A stretch of DNA of 64,000 nt. Origin: Calliopsis andreniformis. Its lineage: Eukaryota; Arthropoda; Insecta; Hymenoptera; Andrenidae. Each line of letters starts with the position of its first letter. Within the stretch, counting starts at the first letter, position 1. Shown here one piece after another: positions 11,601 to 21,999 of this stretch. The stretch covers positions 23,720,001-23,784,000 of the forward strand of contig NC_135064.1 of the NCBI RefSeq assembly GCF_051401765.1, given 5' to 3'. The notes beneath the pieces are model-generated. The model ran no database searches, was not told where the DNA came from, and was given only the letters and a program-made list of their open reading frames with translations. The translations under genes and the position numbers were made by a program.

Positions 11601-12720
11601 TTGGTGAGGCTTATGGAGTGAAGTTTCAAAGATAAATAGTTTTTGATTGGATGAAATCTTTTGGAAATATGTGGCCCAAAAATGATGGTAAGTTCACTTT
11701 TCTAATAGAATCGTTTCACGTTTTAGTAGGATCACGCCACCCTTTCTTCATTGAATGAGATGATTTTTCTTAGAAGTTTAAGGAGGAATATAAGAAATTA
11801 ACAGTGTCCAATTTCTTCTTGTACTTTAAAGTTCATCTACTGTATTATGTGTGAACCACAGCAATTTTTCAATTCTGATAAAAATTGTTGCAATTTTACA
11901 AGCAACGTTATACGAAGAACCAACATATGAGCGAAAAGGATTCTATAAATGAATTTTATCTGAACTTTGAACCTTTAAAACGGCGATCAGTCGTTTCGAG
12001 ATTCGACTGCCTTTTTGCGGTTCCTCGCTCGTAAATCATCACTTCGTCCGCGTAACTATGTCCCGACAAAAACTCATCTATTACAAGTAGTCGTTTCTCA
12101 ATTTATGCATAACTATTTCTATACTCCAAGTAGAAGCTAATTGCAAAACAGGTATCAAAGATTGCTTCCTTTCTATCGTCCAGAACCTGTTCTTTTTCGT
12201 GTGTTAAACCAAAGGCGAAAGCAACGATTTAATGTACACAGAGCGAAGAAAAATTACTGGTGTACCGTATGATCGAAGCCATACAATATTATCTGCGACG
12301 GTAACTCAGGAATTATACAAGCTATCCTCGCGGAGCATGAGCTGCGGACTAGATACACGCTGTTGCTTTACATAAACGCATTAATGATTACATGTGAAAG
12401 CGTCGAGTGGAATAAGAAGGATGCTATCGCTGTACGACTTCCTCTAATCGCTTTGCATACTAGCACGCCCAAATGTTTCTGCTACGATCTTCCTCAAGAT
12501 AGGAAAACCTGGTTAAGCTTCACGAATTTTTGAAAAGTGAATCGCAGAGATGGCGAAACAATGTGTACTAAAATTGGTAGTCTCGAAGTTTCACTATTCT
12601 AGAAATTATTAGGGCGCTAAGTGTAAAACAACTATCTATTACTCATATTCCACGAGAAGACCCCTCAAAGGCGTTAGGAGCAATGCATTCCAGGGACTTC
12701 TCATGAGACGCGAACAGTAC
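11601..12720. other. Mixed AT-rich spacer upstream of the hairpin
   Basis: Moderately AT-rich sequence with no significant frame, repeat or splice pair. It leads into the 72-nt hairpin at 12724. Confidence 0.35.
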
Positions 12721-12723
12721 TAA

Positions 12724-12795
12724 GCTCCGTTGACAAGATGAACCCCGAAACCAATAGATCTGTATTGTTGCCAGGGCTCATCTTGTCAGCGGAGC
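12724..12795. ncRNA. 72-nt hairpin: miRNA-precursor-like or tiny MITE
   Basis: The 5' arm starts GCTCCGTTGACAAGATGA and the 3' arm ends TCATCTTGTCAGCGGAGC. The arms pair over 18 consecutive positions (one G-U wobble), then over most of a further 15 positions with isolated mismatches, closing on a loop of about 6 nt (GATCTG). A stem of about 33 bp with mismatches near the loop is the shape and size of an animal microRNA precursor. It would also fit a minimal inverted-repeat transposon; no clear target-site duplication is visible in the flanks (ACTAA left, GCTAT right). I do not recognise either arm as a known miRNA, and the strand cannot be decided from sequence. Confidence 0.4.
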
Positions 12796-12799
12796 GCTA

Positions 12800-13680
12800 T
12801 ACATAATCATACAGAAAGAAATTTTCATACATATCTTCAAAAAGAGGTTGTTTACTTTACTATCTTCTTCCGAAATAGGAAACACGATACTAAAATTATT
12901 ATTAGTCTACACTTCATAAGAAATACTAAGTCTCTCCTAAAATCTCTACTATTAGAATTACCAAAGATCCTCAGTCTCCCTTCAAACCATTTAACCCTGA
13001 AACCACTAATGCTACCACGCTATCCCCATTTCTATCTCTAACTCCATTTAGATTCCAGTTACAGAAGAAAAACTGTTCGCGTGAAAAAGGTCTGACGATT
13101 ATTTTCGGTAGAGTAAAGCATGCTCGTGCGGAAGGAGCGCGTAAACGCGCAATATTATCGGTCACGTCAGCAGGCGTAACGCTACGTGAATGAACGGCGA
13201 ACGAAAAAGGGAGGGAAAATTAATGGCGAGGAGCGCAACACCCGCATATCGCCTACATGCGCGCAAGGCCGCAACGATAAAGATACACCTATACAGCAGA
13301 GGCGTCCCGCATTCGGCCGATTGTGGGTCCTCGTCGGTGGGTACGCGGCTCGTTACGGCACGTTTCCATACGGTCATAAAACGAAGTGGAACGATCCTGG
13401 GATAGGGCAGTTCTCGGCCTAAATCCTGTCATACGATGTCCGACACCCTTCCAGAGGGCAGACGGACGCCGAAGGGAGAATCGAATGTGTTATCAATGGC
13501 ACCCTTTCCCTCTTTTTCTCGTATCCTGTTACGCGGCTATCGTAACGTCCACTGTTTTATACATTCGTGCGAGGCCAGGCCTGCGGTTGAACGTGGAATA
13601 TCGGGAATCGAATATCGTTTCGTGTCTGGCAGTGTTACTGTTTGGGATTGAAACGTTCGCTGTAGTTTACATACGCGGAA
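12800..13680. other. Spacer then CpG-rich block
   Basis: AT-rich to about 13080, then CpG-rich to about 13680. Overlapping plus-strand frames in different registers (13186, 13190, 13386) and minus frames coexist, which argues against coding. Confidence 0.35.
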
Positions 13681-14060
13681 TAATAATCGATGGGTTGGTT
13701 TGGAAACACTGTGGAAGTTTTTTGCTGGAGATTGAGGATCACTTTTTGGTGTTGAATGAAAATAAAGTTAGGGGGAGTAAGTTGGTTTTGATAATAATAA
13801 ATTGAGTTCCTATTAAATTAATGCACATGAATTTGTAACTTTGAAGGAGTAGGTACCGTTCGAATGTTAAAAGTTTTAGTAGTCATAGTGATATTAAAAA
13901 ATTTGAATTTATGTACCATTAGGAGTATTCTGTATTTCTATTTAATTCTACTATCTGTTCACTGCTTTTACAGTTCCCCATTTATCTTAGTATAAGAGAA
14001 TTTCAAAGTTTCCTGTACCACTATCATGTACAGTACAATAATTACTCTAGCTGCAAGAAT
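13681..14060. other. AT-rich spacer with an orphan acceptor
   Basis: AT-rich sequence. At 13970 the plus strand has a good 3' splice-site-like string (TTCACTGCTTTTACAG) with no suitable donor downstream, so no exon is called. Confidence 0.3.
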
Positions 14061-14428
14061 TTCTAACTTGAAAATTCGTGTGCATTAACGCCCTGTCTTT
14101 AATCTCCACCCTCCCTTCGCTACGTTCTGGACTTCCGATGATTTGCATAATAGCTAAAACCGAATGCGAGATGAACTTTCGTGGAAATGCTCCTCCCCTA
14201 CTGTTCCAGGAGCGAGAATTTAGATGGCTTCCAGTAACTCTGATTTCTGGGACCACTCGAAGCCTCCGAGAGCTCAGGTTTCATCAGATTCGAAAGAAGA
14301 TAATCGTAACTCGTATTCTGCCCTGAATACTCATCGAAATTCGCGGAATCGACTGACGTGTCCTCGTATGGTTTACGAGCTCTAATTAACCGAACGGAAG
14401 CGCGTGAATATTTCCATTTCCCGGTGCA

Positions 14429-14440
14429 AGATGGCCGCCG
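14429..14440 (+). promoter_or_regulatory. PHO/YY1-like motif
   Basis: AGATGGCCGCC resembles the YY1/Pleiohomeotic site (AAGATGGCGGC type, one substitution). It lies in a short CpG-rich block. It also overlaps the start codon of the small frame at 14431, so either reading could explain the string. Confidence 0.25.
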
Positions 14441-14508
14441 AGGCGGAGGACTTCCTCCTGGAAGGGGAAGTGCTCGCGGACGCGAATCAGCCAATTATTT
14501 CAGGGTGA
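14431..14508 (+). CDS. Possible 25-codon ORF with strong Kozak context
   Basis: The ATG at 14431 sits in CAAGATGGCC, a strong initiation context (A at -3, G at +4). The peptide starts MAAEAEDFLLEGEVLADANQ and ends IISG before TGA 14506-14508. The acidic, alanine-rich start resembles many real N-termini, and the frame could be a first coding exon spliced before the stop. No convincing donor is present (the best is AGG/GTGACC). It may instead be a YY1-type motif read as a start. Confidence 0.18.
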   Translation: MAAEAEDFLLEGEVLADANQPIISG

Positions 14509-15046
14509 CCCGCTTTTCATTGTAATGCTTAGATTCGACTGCTAGAACGTAAGTGGGACACGCGTAAAAGTAACTGTTACAGCAGCGATGTTTCGTGTCG
14601 GTGGCGGCCGCCCGCTGGAATATCGCCTTAAGCGAAAGAAAACGTCTCGGCAAGTGCGTGCACGCGCGAGGAGGAAGCGACTCAGGGAAGACGACAAAAG
14701 GCTGGAGGCTTCCGGTTGCCGCTGGATACAAAGAGGCTTCTACGCGCTAATTATCATGGACGATAATGAGACCAACTTAACAATCGTTCCCATGTGGAAG
14801 GTTCATGCTTAAACGTGACGCAAGTCGACGAATTTCTTAATCGTTAGAACGAGAAGTCATTGCTCGAAGGACGAGTAATTGGATCCACGTGTGGCGATCG
14901 TTTATATCGTGACCTCGTTAAGTGTCCACTGGGCTGGGCTACTTGGTGATCAGTTAAGGGTTCGCGATCGTATTTGAAATGGTTTTTGACGTTAAATTGG
15001 CTCAATTCCTATGAAAATTAGGTATCCTAAATATTAGATACTATTA

Positions 15047-15200
15047 TTAACCCTTTGCACTCCTATATCGAGCAAGACTCGACATTAGTTTTCTTTATAG
15101 ATACTCCTATCTTGAGTCACTCGATATTTTGAAATTGTCTTAAAATAATGAGGACTTATTGGAAAGAAAATTGAATAAAACTGGAAGTGCAGAGGATTAA
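15047..15200. mobile_element. piggyBac-like MITE with TTAA target sites
   Basis: The element is bounded by TTAA at 15047-15050 and 15197-15200. The left end is CCCTTTGCACTCC and the right end read inward is TCCTCTGCACTTCC, a typical piggyBac-type terminal inverted repeat in insects. Internally, ACTCCTATATCGAGCAAGACTCGA at about 15057 is repeated directly and imperfectly at about 15104. At about 146 bp between target sites it has no coding capacity and would need a transposase from elsewhere. Confidence 0.65.
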
Positions 15201-15499
15201 AGGTCGACGAACTTTAAATAAATTGAATTCCTATTAAAAAAAGCAATAAGCACTAAAACCTAGCTCTAATATTAAACAAGAGATAAGACTTGTAAAAAGC
15301 TACTTTGCAATATTTTATACTTCACTGTATTCCGTAGTACTCTTACTTTGTCCCCACGCATGTGACAAGAGATATTGTTATAGATCTACGCAGAACATAC
15401 TCAACACCTACACAAGATATTGGAGAAAGGAGACTACATTCGCTACAGAAAGCAACATGCTCCAACGATACAATAAATAGCGTAAAATATTAGATAAAC

Positions 15500-16970
15500 G
15501 TTTATGGAACATTTTACATCGATTTCCGGTGTAGTATTCTTCCCCTAATCTTGTAGACAAGAGAACAAGATGAAATCAAGTCGATAGTGTTAGATAGAAG
15601 ACCTCCCACTCCGCCATCCACTTCTCGTATCTCGTCCAAGAGGTGCTCGAGCGTCGAGTCGATCGTTGAAACGCATTTTCCGATTACGTTCCTCGAGATC
15701 ATGGTTTCCTGGTCGATTATTCTCTCAGCAGCGCCCCCGCGGCGCGCTCGCGAAAACCGAGAGTCGAGTGTCCCCGGACGGAGCCAATAACGCGCCGTTC
15801 CCGAACGAAATATACATACAGACAGATCAAGAAACCGAGTGAAAGGCAACAATGTGAAGGCAAGCGTGAGCACGGTCTACGTATGCTAACTACACGCGCA
15901 AAAGGCCGTCGGGCTATCACTGAAATGTACGCTCGAAGCTATCGTTCCCTATTGCCACAGACGCATCGTCGGAGCGACACGAATGGACCGAAACCTATAG
16001 GAACGCTCTCCTTTTCCCCTCTGGAATCAATTAAACCGCTACTATCAGCGTGACGCGAAGGAGTGGCTCTTTTCTCTTCTCTGCACTTCGCACAAATGAA
16101 ATTACATTTGAGAAAAAAAAAAAAAAATCATCAACCTCGAAGTCGAGAAAGTGACGACGGTGATGGACACAGTAATTACACTGAAAAGAGATAAAAGGGT
16201 GGTTGAGGAATGCACTGTAACCAGTGCAAAAAGAACACAATATGGTGCACATACGAGTGCTGATTGCAGTGAGCATTATAGCTACACATGAAATCACTGG
16301 GACTGGCTTGCATGTGCGCAGGCACGTTTGTATAGGTGTTCACAGCGAGGTAGAAAACGGGCAACGTAGATCGAGCAAGACACGGGTCGGTTCTCCCTGG
16401 ATACGTCAGTCGCGACAAGGACGTCTGCTAAATGAGCGAATCATACTGGAATAATTGGTCCGCGCTCTTTGTGAAACCAGTAATAAAAAGGACCGAAAAA
16501 GGGACAAAAAGGGGGAAAAATGTACGCAGAGTAGAAGGAAAAATTGTTCCAGCATAGGATGCAGTTACGACAGTTACGCTGCTTCCCTTTGTTGGTCTCG
16601 AGGTAAAACGACGAAGAGGAACACGATGTTCCCCATGTAATAGTTAACTGAGCGCGATCAGCGAAATTCGAGCTGCGCTTTTTGCCCGCGTCTTAACTCG
16701 GCCGTTCATAGAGAACACGACGAACTTCGAATCGGGTTGCTCGCTTTACTTTCCTCCTCTCTAAGTGTAATAATCGAGCGGCCGCGTGAAAGTTTGTGCG
16801 GTTAGTCGTTTACATCGTGTAAGACAGATAAAATTTCGCTTTTAAGTTTCCCCTGACGGGATCTAATACTTTCTATGCTCCCGAATTCCGACGCGTGTTA
16901 CTTCGACGGATGCTTGCGCAACTTTCGACCTCGTTCAACTCTGTCTTGTCAAAGATTGATGGATTTTTTT
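15500..16970. other. CpG-rich block, no gene recognised
   Basis: CpG-rich islands at about 15600-15830, 15900-16030 and 16640-16800, with a 14-nt A-run near 16112 and a perfect 7-bp hairpin (TGCACTG/CAGTGCA) at about 16210. Short frames occur on both strands with no domains. Confidence 0.35.
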
Positions 16971-16978
16971 GTTGCTAG

Positions 16979-17090
16979 CGATGCTGTATGGGGTCGTCGT
17001 TCCGGATAAATCACTGTGGCTCTTCGAATCAGTCTTTTAAGAGAAAGTTCCGAGTGGTCATTCACGGTTCAAGTGGTATCTTAGGTATGG
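16979..17090 (+). CDS. Candidate 112-nt exon (unassigned)
   Basis: The upstream acceptor is GGATTTTTTTGTTGCTAG, with a good pyrimidine tract, and the donor is TATGG/GTAAGTG, a near-consensus 5' splice site. One frame is open throughout, starting RCCMGSSFRINHCGSS and ending VVIHGSSGILGMG, leaving one base to complete the next codon. A second frame has ATG then MLYGVVVPDKSLWLFESVF and a stop, so the piece could also be a 5'-UTR or non-coding exon. No domain is recognised. The phase does not join to the candidate exon at 19602. Confidence 0.25.
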
Positions 17091-17332
17091 GTAAGTGTTG
17101 GTTTTATTGACCGACTGTAGATGAGTTTAAATTGGGCGATCATAAAAGATGTGATCGTAAATTGAGGTGCTCGATTGTAGCTGCGTTTTCCGGGGTCGCG
17201 TGTGAAGTTGATGGCGAGGTTAGCGACTCTGTTCTGAGGTTTGAAGTCTGGAAATTGGATCAATAAAAAATTTTAAAAACTCTGAGGGTCTGAGAATTGA
17301 ACAAAATTGGAAATAGGAATATTAGACCTTTT

Positions 17333-17437
17333 GAAAGTTTGAAAATTTAAATATATGAATATTTAAAAATTGCAACAAGCTGTTTATTTGAAAATTTCAA
17401 ATTTTGAAAATTTCAAATATTTGAATATTTGGAAATC
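17333..17437. repeat. TTTGAAWA minisatellite, array B
   Basis: A degenerate array of TTTGAAAA and TTTGAATA octamers interrupted by TTGCAACAAGCTG. It contains both TTTGAAA and TTTCAAA orientations. Confidence 0.65.
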
Positions 17438-17584
17438 GTACTTTTTATGGAAACCAATACGAAGAAGGAAGCCCTCTAATTAAGACAAACACATAAATTC
17501 ATCCGATTTTTCTTATTGCCAGATTAAATTACCATAACGTTACGTTTAGACTCCAAGGTTATTAACTGTTATAGTCGACAAGAT

Positions 17585-18075
17585 TTACGAACAAGTTCGA
17601 AACTTAATAAAATAGTCAATAAAATGATCCGTCCATAGGGGCACAGTGTTTACACACGACGAATTCACCAGAAATATCAAATAATTCTTAATCACCAACC
17701 TCGCGAGGACAAGGACAAGAGAATCCCAAAACAAGCAACCAGCTACAGATGGAAAACAGACAATAACCACGGGAGACAGAGAAACAGGTTGTCGAGCATC
17801 CTGATCCACGAAAGACACCACACGCTGACGCTTCTGGCGACCCATCGCACAGATCCTTCGACCCAGAGCTTACAACACAAAAACAGACTACAAAACACAA
17901 ACCCTGCATCTACATCACACTCCATCGTCAACAATATCAGAAGCATATACCCTACACTGTACACAGGTGGTTGGGCCCCAACGATAAACACGATAGAGCC
18001 ACGTCTCCATGACTCCACAGTAGGGCAACGAACACATCCAAGCAAGAGAGAATCTAACGACCTATAAATAAGCAA
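17585..18075. other. Moderate-GC stretch, frames open on both strands
   Basis: The plus strand is A/C-rich. A 92-codon plus frame (17789-18067, rich in Thr, Ser, His, Asn) overlaps 110- and 86-codon minus frames. No motif separates them and no splice pair was found. Unassigned. Confidence 0.3.
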
Positions 18076-18179
18076 AAATCACGACTGGTAATAAAATACC
18101 AAGGTGTCACGGCCGACCATGATGGCTGACCATCCATTCCACTGCGCGTTTGGTCAGCCGCGTCGTCGCCGTCTATCGG

Positions 18180-18440
18180 AGCCGAGGTGGACAAAATTCT
18201 GCAGGACCAAAGTGCCCGAGGCGACAAAAGATGAGGACGAGACAGAGAGAGAGAGAGAGAGAGAGAGGTAGAGAGACTAGAGAAAAAGGGAGAAGAGACG
18301 GGATTTCCGAAGAGGAAGACCGTCTCCCAGAATAGCCAGGCGATAAACCACTGTGCGGAAAGGGGAACGGTTTGCGTGAAGAGGAGAGGAGACGGAAACG
18401 GGGGAGGTACGAGAGGGAGCGTGAGAGGTGGAAAAAAAGC
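18180..18440. other. Purine-rich tract around a GA microsatellite
   Basis: The plus strand is strongly purine-biased on both sides of the (AG)n run. The complementary strand accordingly carries a 167-codon low-complexity frame (18054-18557), which I attribute to composition. Confidence 0.45.
18244..18267 (+). repeat. (AG)12 microsatellite, GAGA-type site
   Basis: An uninterrupted AG dinucleotide run of 24 nt, with shorter GAGA words continuing to about 18280. GAGAG is the binding word of insect GAGA factor (Trl), so this could be a regulatory cluster. It is equally a simple microsatellite. Confidence 0.7.
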
Positions 18441-18719
18441 AGAAAGGCGGCTCGGGTGTCGTTTATTGCGGATCGAGAAAATATAGAAGCCGTTAATCCC
18501 GCGGAGGCTGCTGTTGGCCCGCGGTGACAACGGATTAAGCTCGCTGGGTGTATACACGCATCAGCCGCGCGGAGAGCTTTAACTGGAATCTCTGGCGTCA
18601 GAGGAGCACGGGATACGAGGGCGAGGCGACACTGTTCGGCTTATAGGAGGACCTACAAGTAGAAATTTCCTCGACCGTGTAACAAGAGGTCGTCGAGACG
18701 GTTTCGTTGGTTTTTGACG

Positions 18720-19590
18720 CTTTCTCGGCTAATTCTGCTAGAGTGGAGGACTTAGATATAAAACAGTTTCTTTCCTATGAATTCATCACTGTTCTCTATA
18801 TCTCGGATAATTAGTTTTCCAATTTTTTTCACTTTCATATTTGGTGATTAACCTCGAGAAGATATTTTCTCAGTTTCTATGTTAAGAAGAGTCAAACTGT
18901 GACTTTTCTGAACGCTTATCAGAGCTTTTTGGTTCTCATTGTCAATGTTGTAATAAGGCTATGTATTTTCTGAAGAAGACATTCGTGTATTGTGTACCTT
19001 TAACCCTGCAGAGTTTGAATTATATCTTATTACCTAGAGTAATATTTTATGCAGCGTGTTAAGTTGTTTAAGGGACTAGGCATCACTCATATTCATGAAG
19101 AAAAAAGCAAACTATGAGTTATTGGTTAACAAAATATTTGAAGCTCATTTTCAGTCTCACAGGGGCGTCTGGAGGTTTGACCTCTCAGCCCTGACCCACA
19201 TCCCAGGGGTCCTATGTCCCTAGTCTCCTCTCTCATTTCAAGTCCTCTTATCCCTAGTTCATAGTTTTTTCTTCTGGTCTCTATGTTCATCTACCAATCC
19301 CCTTGTAAATTCGAAAACCTTATCTTCTTTAGGGTCGCGATATCAGTAACTACATTTCATGATTTTCATTACAAAATGTCTCTAAACCCTGAATGAGTTT
19401 CCAACCTCTTGAACTAATTTCAATGAGTTCAATAAAAATATCCCTCGAATCTGTGAAACTAAATGCATTAAATCAAATCTCAAGTGACTATTAAGAAACT
19501 AGATTCTGGAACCCTTCGAACCCTTTTCGACTTCTCAATCCCTCATAGATGCAAGCACAATTATAAGAAATCTGCCAACACAATTTCTAC
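18720..19590. other. AT-rich spacer, nothing supported
   Basis: AT-rich sequence, C-rich on the plus strand near 19150-19260. No significant frame, inverted repeat or motif is seen. Confidence 0.35.
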
Positions 19591-19601
19591 CCATTTCGCA
19601 G

Positions 19602-19674
19602 AACACCCGATGCTCAATTTCTCTCTCTGAAAAAAGAAGCAGACATAGAAACAGCGGGCGCGAATAATCTCCAG
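19602..19674 (+). CDS. Candidate 73-nt coding exon (unassigned)
   Basis: The acceptor is CAATTTCTACCCATTTCGCAG with a strong pyrimidine tract, and the donor is CTCCAG/GTAAAA. Of the three frames only one is open throughout; after one base completing a codon it reads TPDAQFLSLKKEADIE then TAGANNLQ. Its hydrophilic, charged composition looks protein-like. The implied phases are 2 at the 5' side and 0 at the 3' side. I do not recognise the protein, and splice pairs flanking short open frames also arise by chance. Confidence 0.28.
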
Positions 19675-20124
19675 GTAAAAGTCTTTCCGGTGACTATACG
19701 CATTTGATCCGACTATTTTTAGAATCGGACAACTCGACTACTTTCTAGACTGTCGACAGTTGATTTTTCAAGGATCCGAGCACTGACTCAGCCCGCTTCC
19801 AGGAACGCGTCCTTAGAATATCATTTTCCAAGCGGCTGGAGGCGAGAGCGGCCCTAAGGCGTTCGCATCTCCCAGCTGCAGAGCGCAGCTACGCGAAAAG
19901 GTCACCGAAGGCGCATCAGTCTGATCGAGCAGCTTCCAGAATCAAAGCCAGTCAAAGGTCAGGCTGAAACGCGGTCTACGTAAAACAGTCAACTCTCGTA
20001 ACGCAACTAATTCGTACCACGTTATAAGAAGCTCAGAATTAGTGTAAATCAGAATAATTCGTATCATATTATACAGAAGAGAGAGGAACAAAAATACTAT
20101 TGTCACATCAACTAAGCGATCTAA

Positions 20125-20264
20125 GGTTCAATGCACACGAGCGATACTTTGACGCACGATTTCATTGTGATCGTGTTGTTCTTTGGTGTCCCAATTACAA
20201 ACAACGAAGACAGACATGACAGCAACGAGATCGTGCGTCAAAATATCGCTCGTGTGCACTGGCC
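20125..20264. mobile_element. 140-bp palindromic MITE
   Basis: The left end GGTTCAATGCACACGAGCGA and the right end read inward (GGCCAGTGCACACGAGCGA) match closely. Identity continues through TTTGACGCACGAT and more weakly almost to the centre (TCCCAATTAC), so nearly the whole element can fold on itself. It has no coding capacity. The superfamily is not certain: a GG-start with GTGCACACG would suit a Harbinger- or hAT-like group. No exact target-site duplication is visible (TAA left, TTT right). Confidence 0.7.
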
Positions 20265-20287
20265 TTTATAGAGACATTGAAATATAA

Positions 20288-20584
20288 AAGTACCGTGTTG
20301 TTATAGGAGGGTTAACTGTACGGTTAAACAGAATCGGCTACGTGAAGGAAGCCCTGATAAAGCAAGGTTCGATTCCTCTCCCCGCAACAGGTGACTCCGG
20401 AATAAAACGAAGCCTGGTGAACCAGATAATTACGTTCCATCCGACCGTCTGGGGGAATTTCTTTCTCGTTAGCGCGAGTCGAAGTCGTCGACGGTGTCGC
20501 AACCCGCCTCGGCTCAACGACTTTCGCCGTGTACCTGGTCGAAGACCACGGAAACAGAGCGACGTTCGATCGACCAGACACTGA
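20288..20584 (+). CDS. Unassigned 98-codon open frame without ATG
   Basis: The frame is open from just after a stop at 20285-20287 to TGA 20582-20584. It includes RLNRIGYVKEALIKQGSIPL, a plausible helix-forming stretch, and later becomes Arg-rich. There is no in-frame ATG, so it would have to be an internal or terminal exon. An AG at 20331 and a donor-like ACAG/GTGACT at 20389 could delimit a 58-nt exon, but the pyrimidine tract is poor. It begins 24 bp beyond the right end of the MITE. No family recognised. Confidence 0.15.
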   Translation, partial: KYRVVIGGLTVRLNRIGYVKEALIKQGSIPLPATGDSGIKRSLVNQIITFHPTVWGNFFLVSASRSRRRCRNPPRLNDFRRVPGRRPRKQSDVRSTRH

Positions 20585-21785
20585 GCCGCTGACCACGCCC
20601 GAAAAAAGGGAACACGACAGGAGACACGTACGGGGGTCGATCAACTTTCCTCTGCCCGTCACCAAAACCAGCGACGAGGAGCCATCGGCGACTTGCGTCG
20701 ACGCGAGCAAGGCCACTTTTTTCGCCACTGAATAAATAATCTAACCCGCTGAGACGAGCGCGAATTTTTCGGGACGACTGGCTTAAAAATACCGTCTGGC
20801 TTGAAAACTGCTGGCTCTGTATCGAGCATAGGAATTGGAGTTAGCTCAGGGGGAGTTTGGAGGCACGAGATCAAAGAGCAATTACGAGACAACGGATATG
20901 TGTAATTATTGCAGAAGGTCGAGCTGTTTATCTTGCTGGAGGAATCAATATCCTGGGAGATCAAGGCCTGAGTGACGTATTAGGCTTGATGAATCGATTT
21001 CCTGTTTCAATTAGGATTATGGTGTACTGAATATGTATCTACGTCTTAGATAAGGCTGAGATAAGTCGTATCGGGAGTGAGAAGCAGCGAGTCTTTTGAA
21101 AAATAGCGTTCAGTGTTTAGCTGGATTTCTGCGTAGGTATGAGAAAGACTGATGCTCTGTTATGTGGATCTAAGAACTGAGACTGCTATAAATGAAAACT
21201 GACAGTAATAATCGATATGATGATAAGAATCGGTAAACAAGTTACAGGAGCTATTTCGCGAGGTCTTTAAAAAGACTTAAAATTGTTCTATTGTATCAAA
21301 TTTAAGTGTCAATCAAGCCTTGACATCAGTTATAAAAAATAATTACAACACTACAATATAGTACCTAAAGAATGTACATTTTTTTTAGTCTATAAATCTC
21401 TACAACTAGTTCACAAATATTCTGCAAAGCAACTATAAAAAATTGAGTCCCTATAAACGTTTTGACCCTCACCATGTCATTTAAGGGTTCAACAATCTAG
21501 CCACTGGCAAATAACCGTCCTTCATCCGTCATTCTTTAACGAATTTTACATACTGCTATCGTCATCGAAAGGATGATGGACAACTGCGAATATCGTCAGC
21601 GCGAAACCCATTGGCTATTCAAATTAAAGATACAGGGTACATAAACAAAGTCACATGCTCGTGTGCTCGCAACAAAAGCATACGTTAAATTACTATAAAC
21701 AATCGATGATACAGACTCATTGTGCCCATTATGGTACAATACTGGTTGAAATGGAGCGCCAAAACGATCTGCGATAAGCGAGCCA
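20585..21785. other. GC block tail and AT-rich spacer
   Basis: CpG-rich to about 20790, then AT-rich. Minus frames at 20324-20728 and 20659-20964 overlap plus frames and are not supported. Confidence 0.3.
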
Positions 21786-21789
21786 ATAA

Positions 21790-21999
21790 GGGTCCGATCA
21801 CGTGAACGTCACGCAAGTAGTGCGGTTTAAATTCAACACTATCTTTGATATAGTTGAAGCGTATCTTTACGAGGGAATCTTGGAACATTTTCTTCGCACA
21901 ATTTTACGAGTGCTTTGTTACATCGGAGTCTACTTTTTAGTTGAAGACAGACAAATCGAGGTTGCCATAATACCCCGAGACGAAGAAAACGACCCTTAA
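21790..21999 (+). CDS. Unassigned open frame, possible terminal exon
   Basis: An open stretch from after TAA 21787-21789 to TAA 21997-21999, with no ATG. The translation contains FNTIFDIVEAYLYEGILEHF and a hydrophobic LRVLCYIGVYFLV followed by an acidic end (RDEENDP). An AATAAA lies about 100 bp downstream near 22097, which would suit a last exon, although AATAAA is common in AT-rich DNA. No good acceptor is present upstream. Could be a decayed coding remnant or chance. Confidence 0.15.
   Translation, partial: GSDHVNVTQVVRFKFNTIFDIVEAYLYEGILEHFLRTILRVLCYIGVYFLVEDRQIEVAIIPRDEENDP

Noticed and set aside
20371..20381. Perfect tRNA B-box-like string GGTTCGATTCC
   Set aside because: The T-arm stem has two mismatches, the 3' acceptor half (CCCCGCA) has no partner upstream and there is no A box, so it is neither a tRNA nor a clear tRNA-derived SINE.
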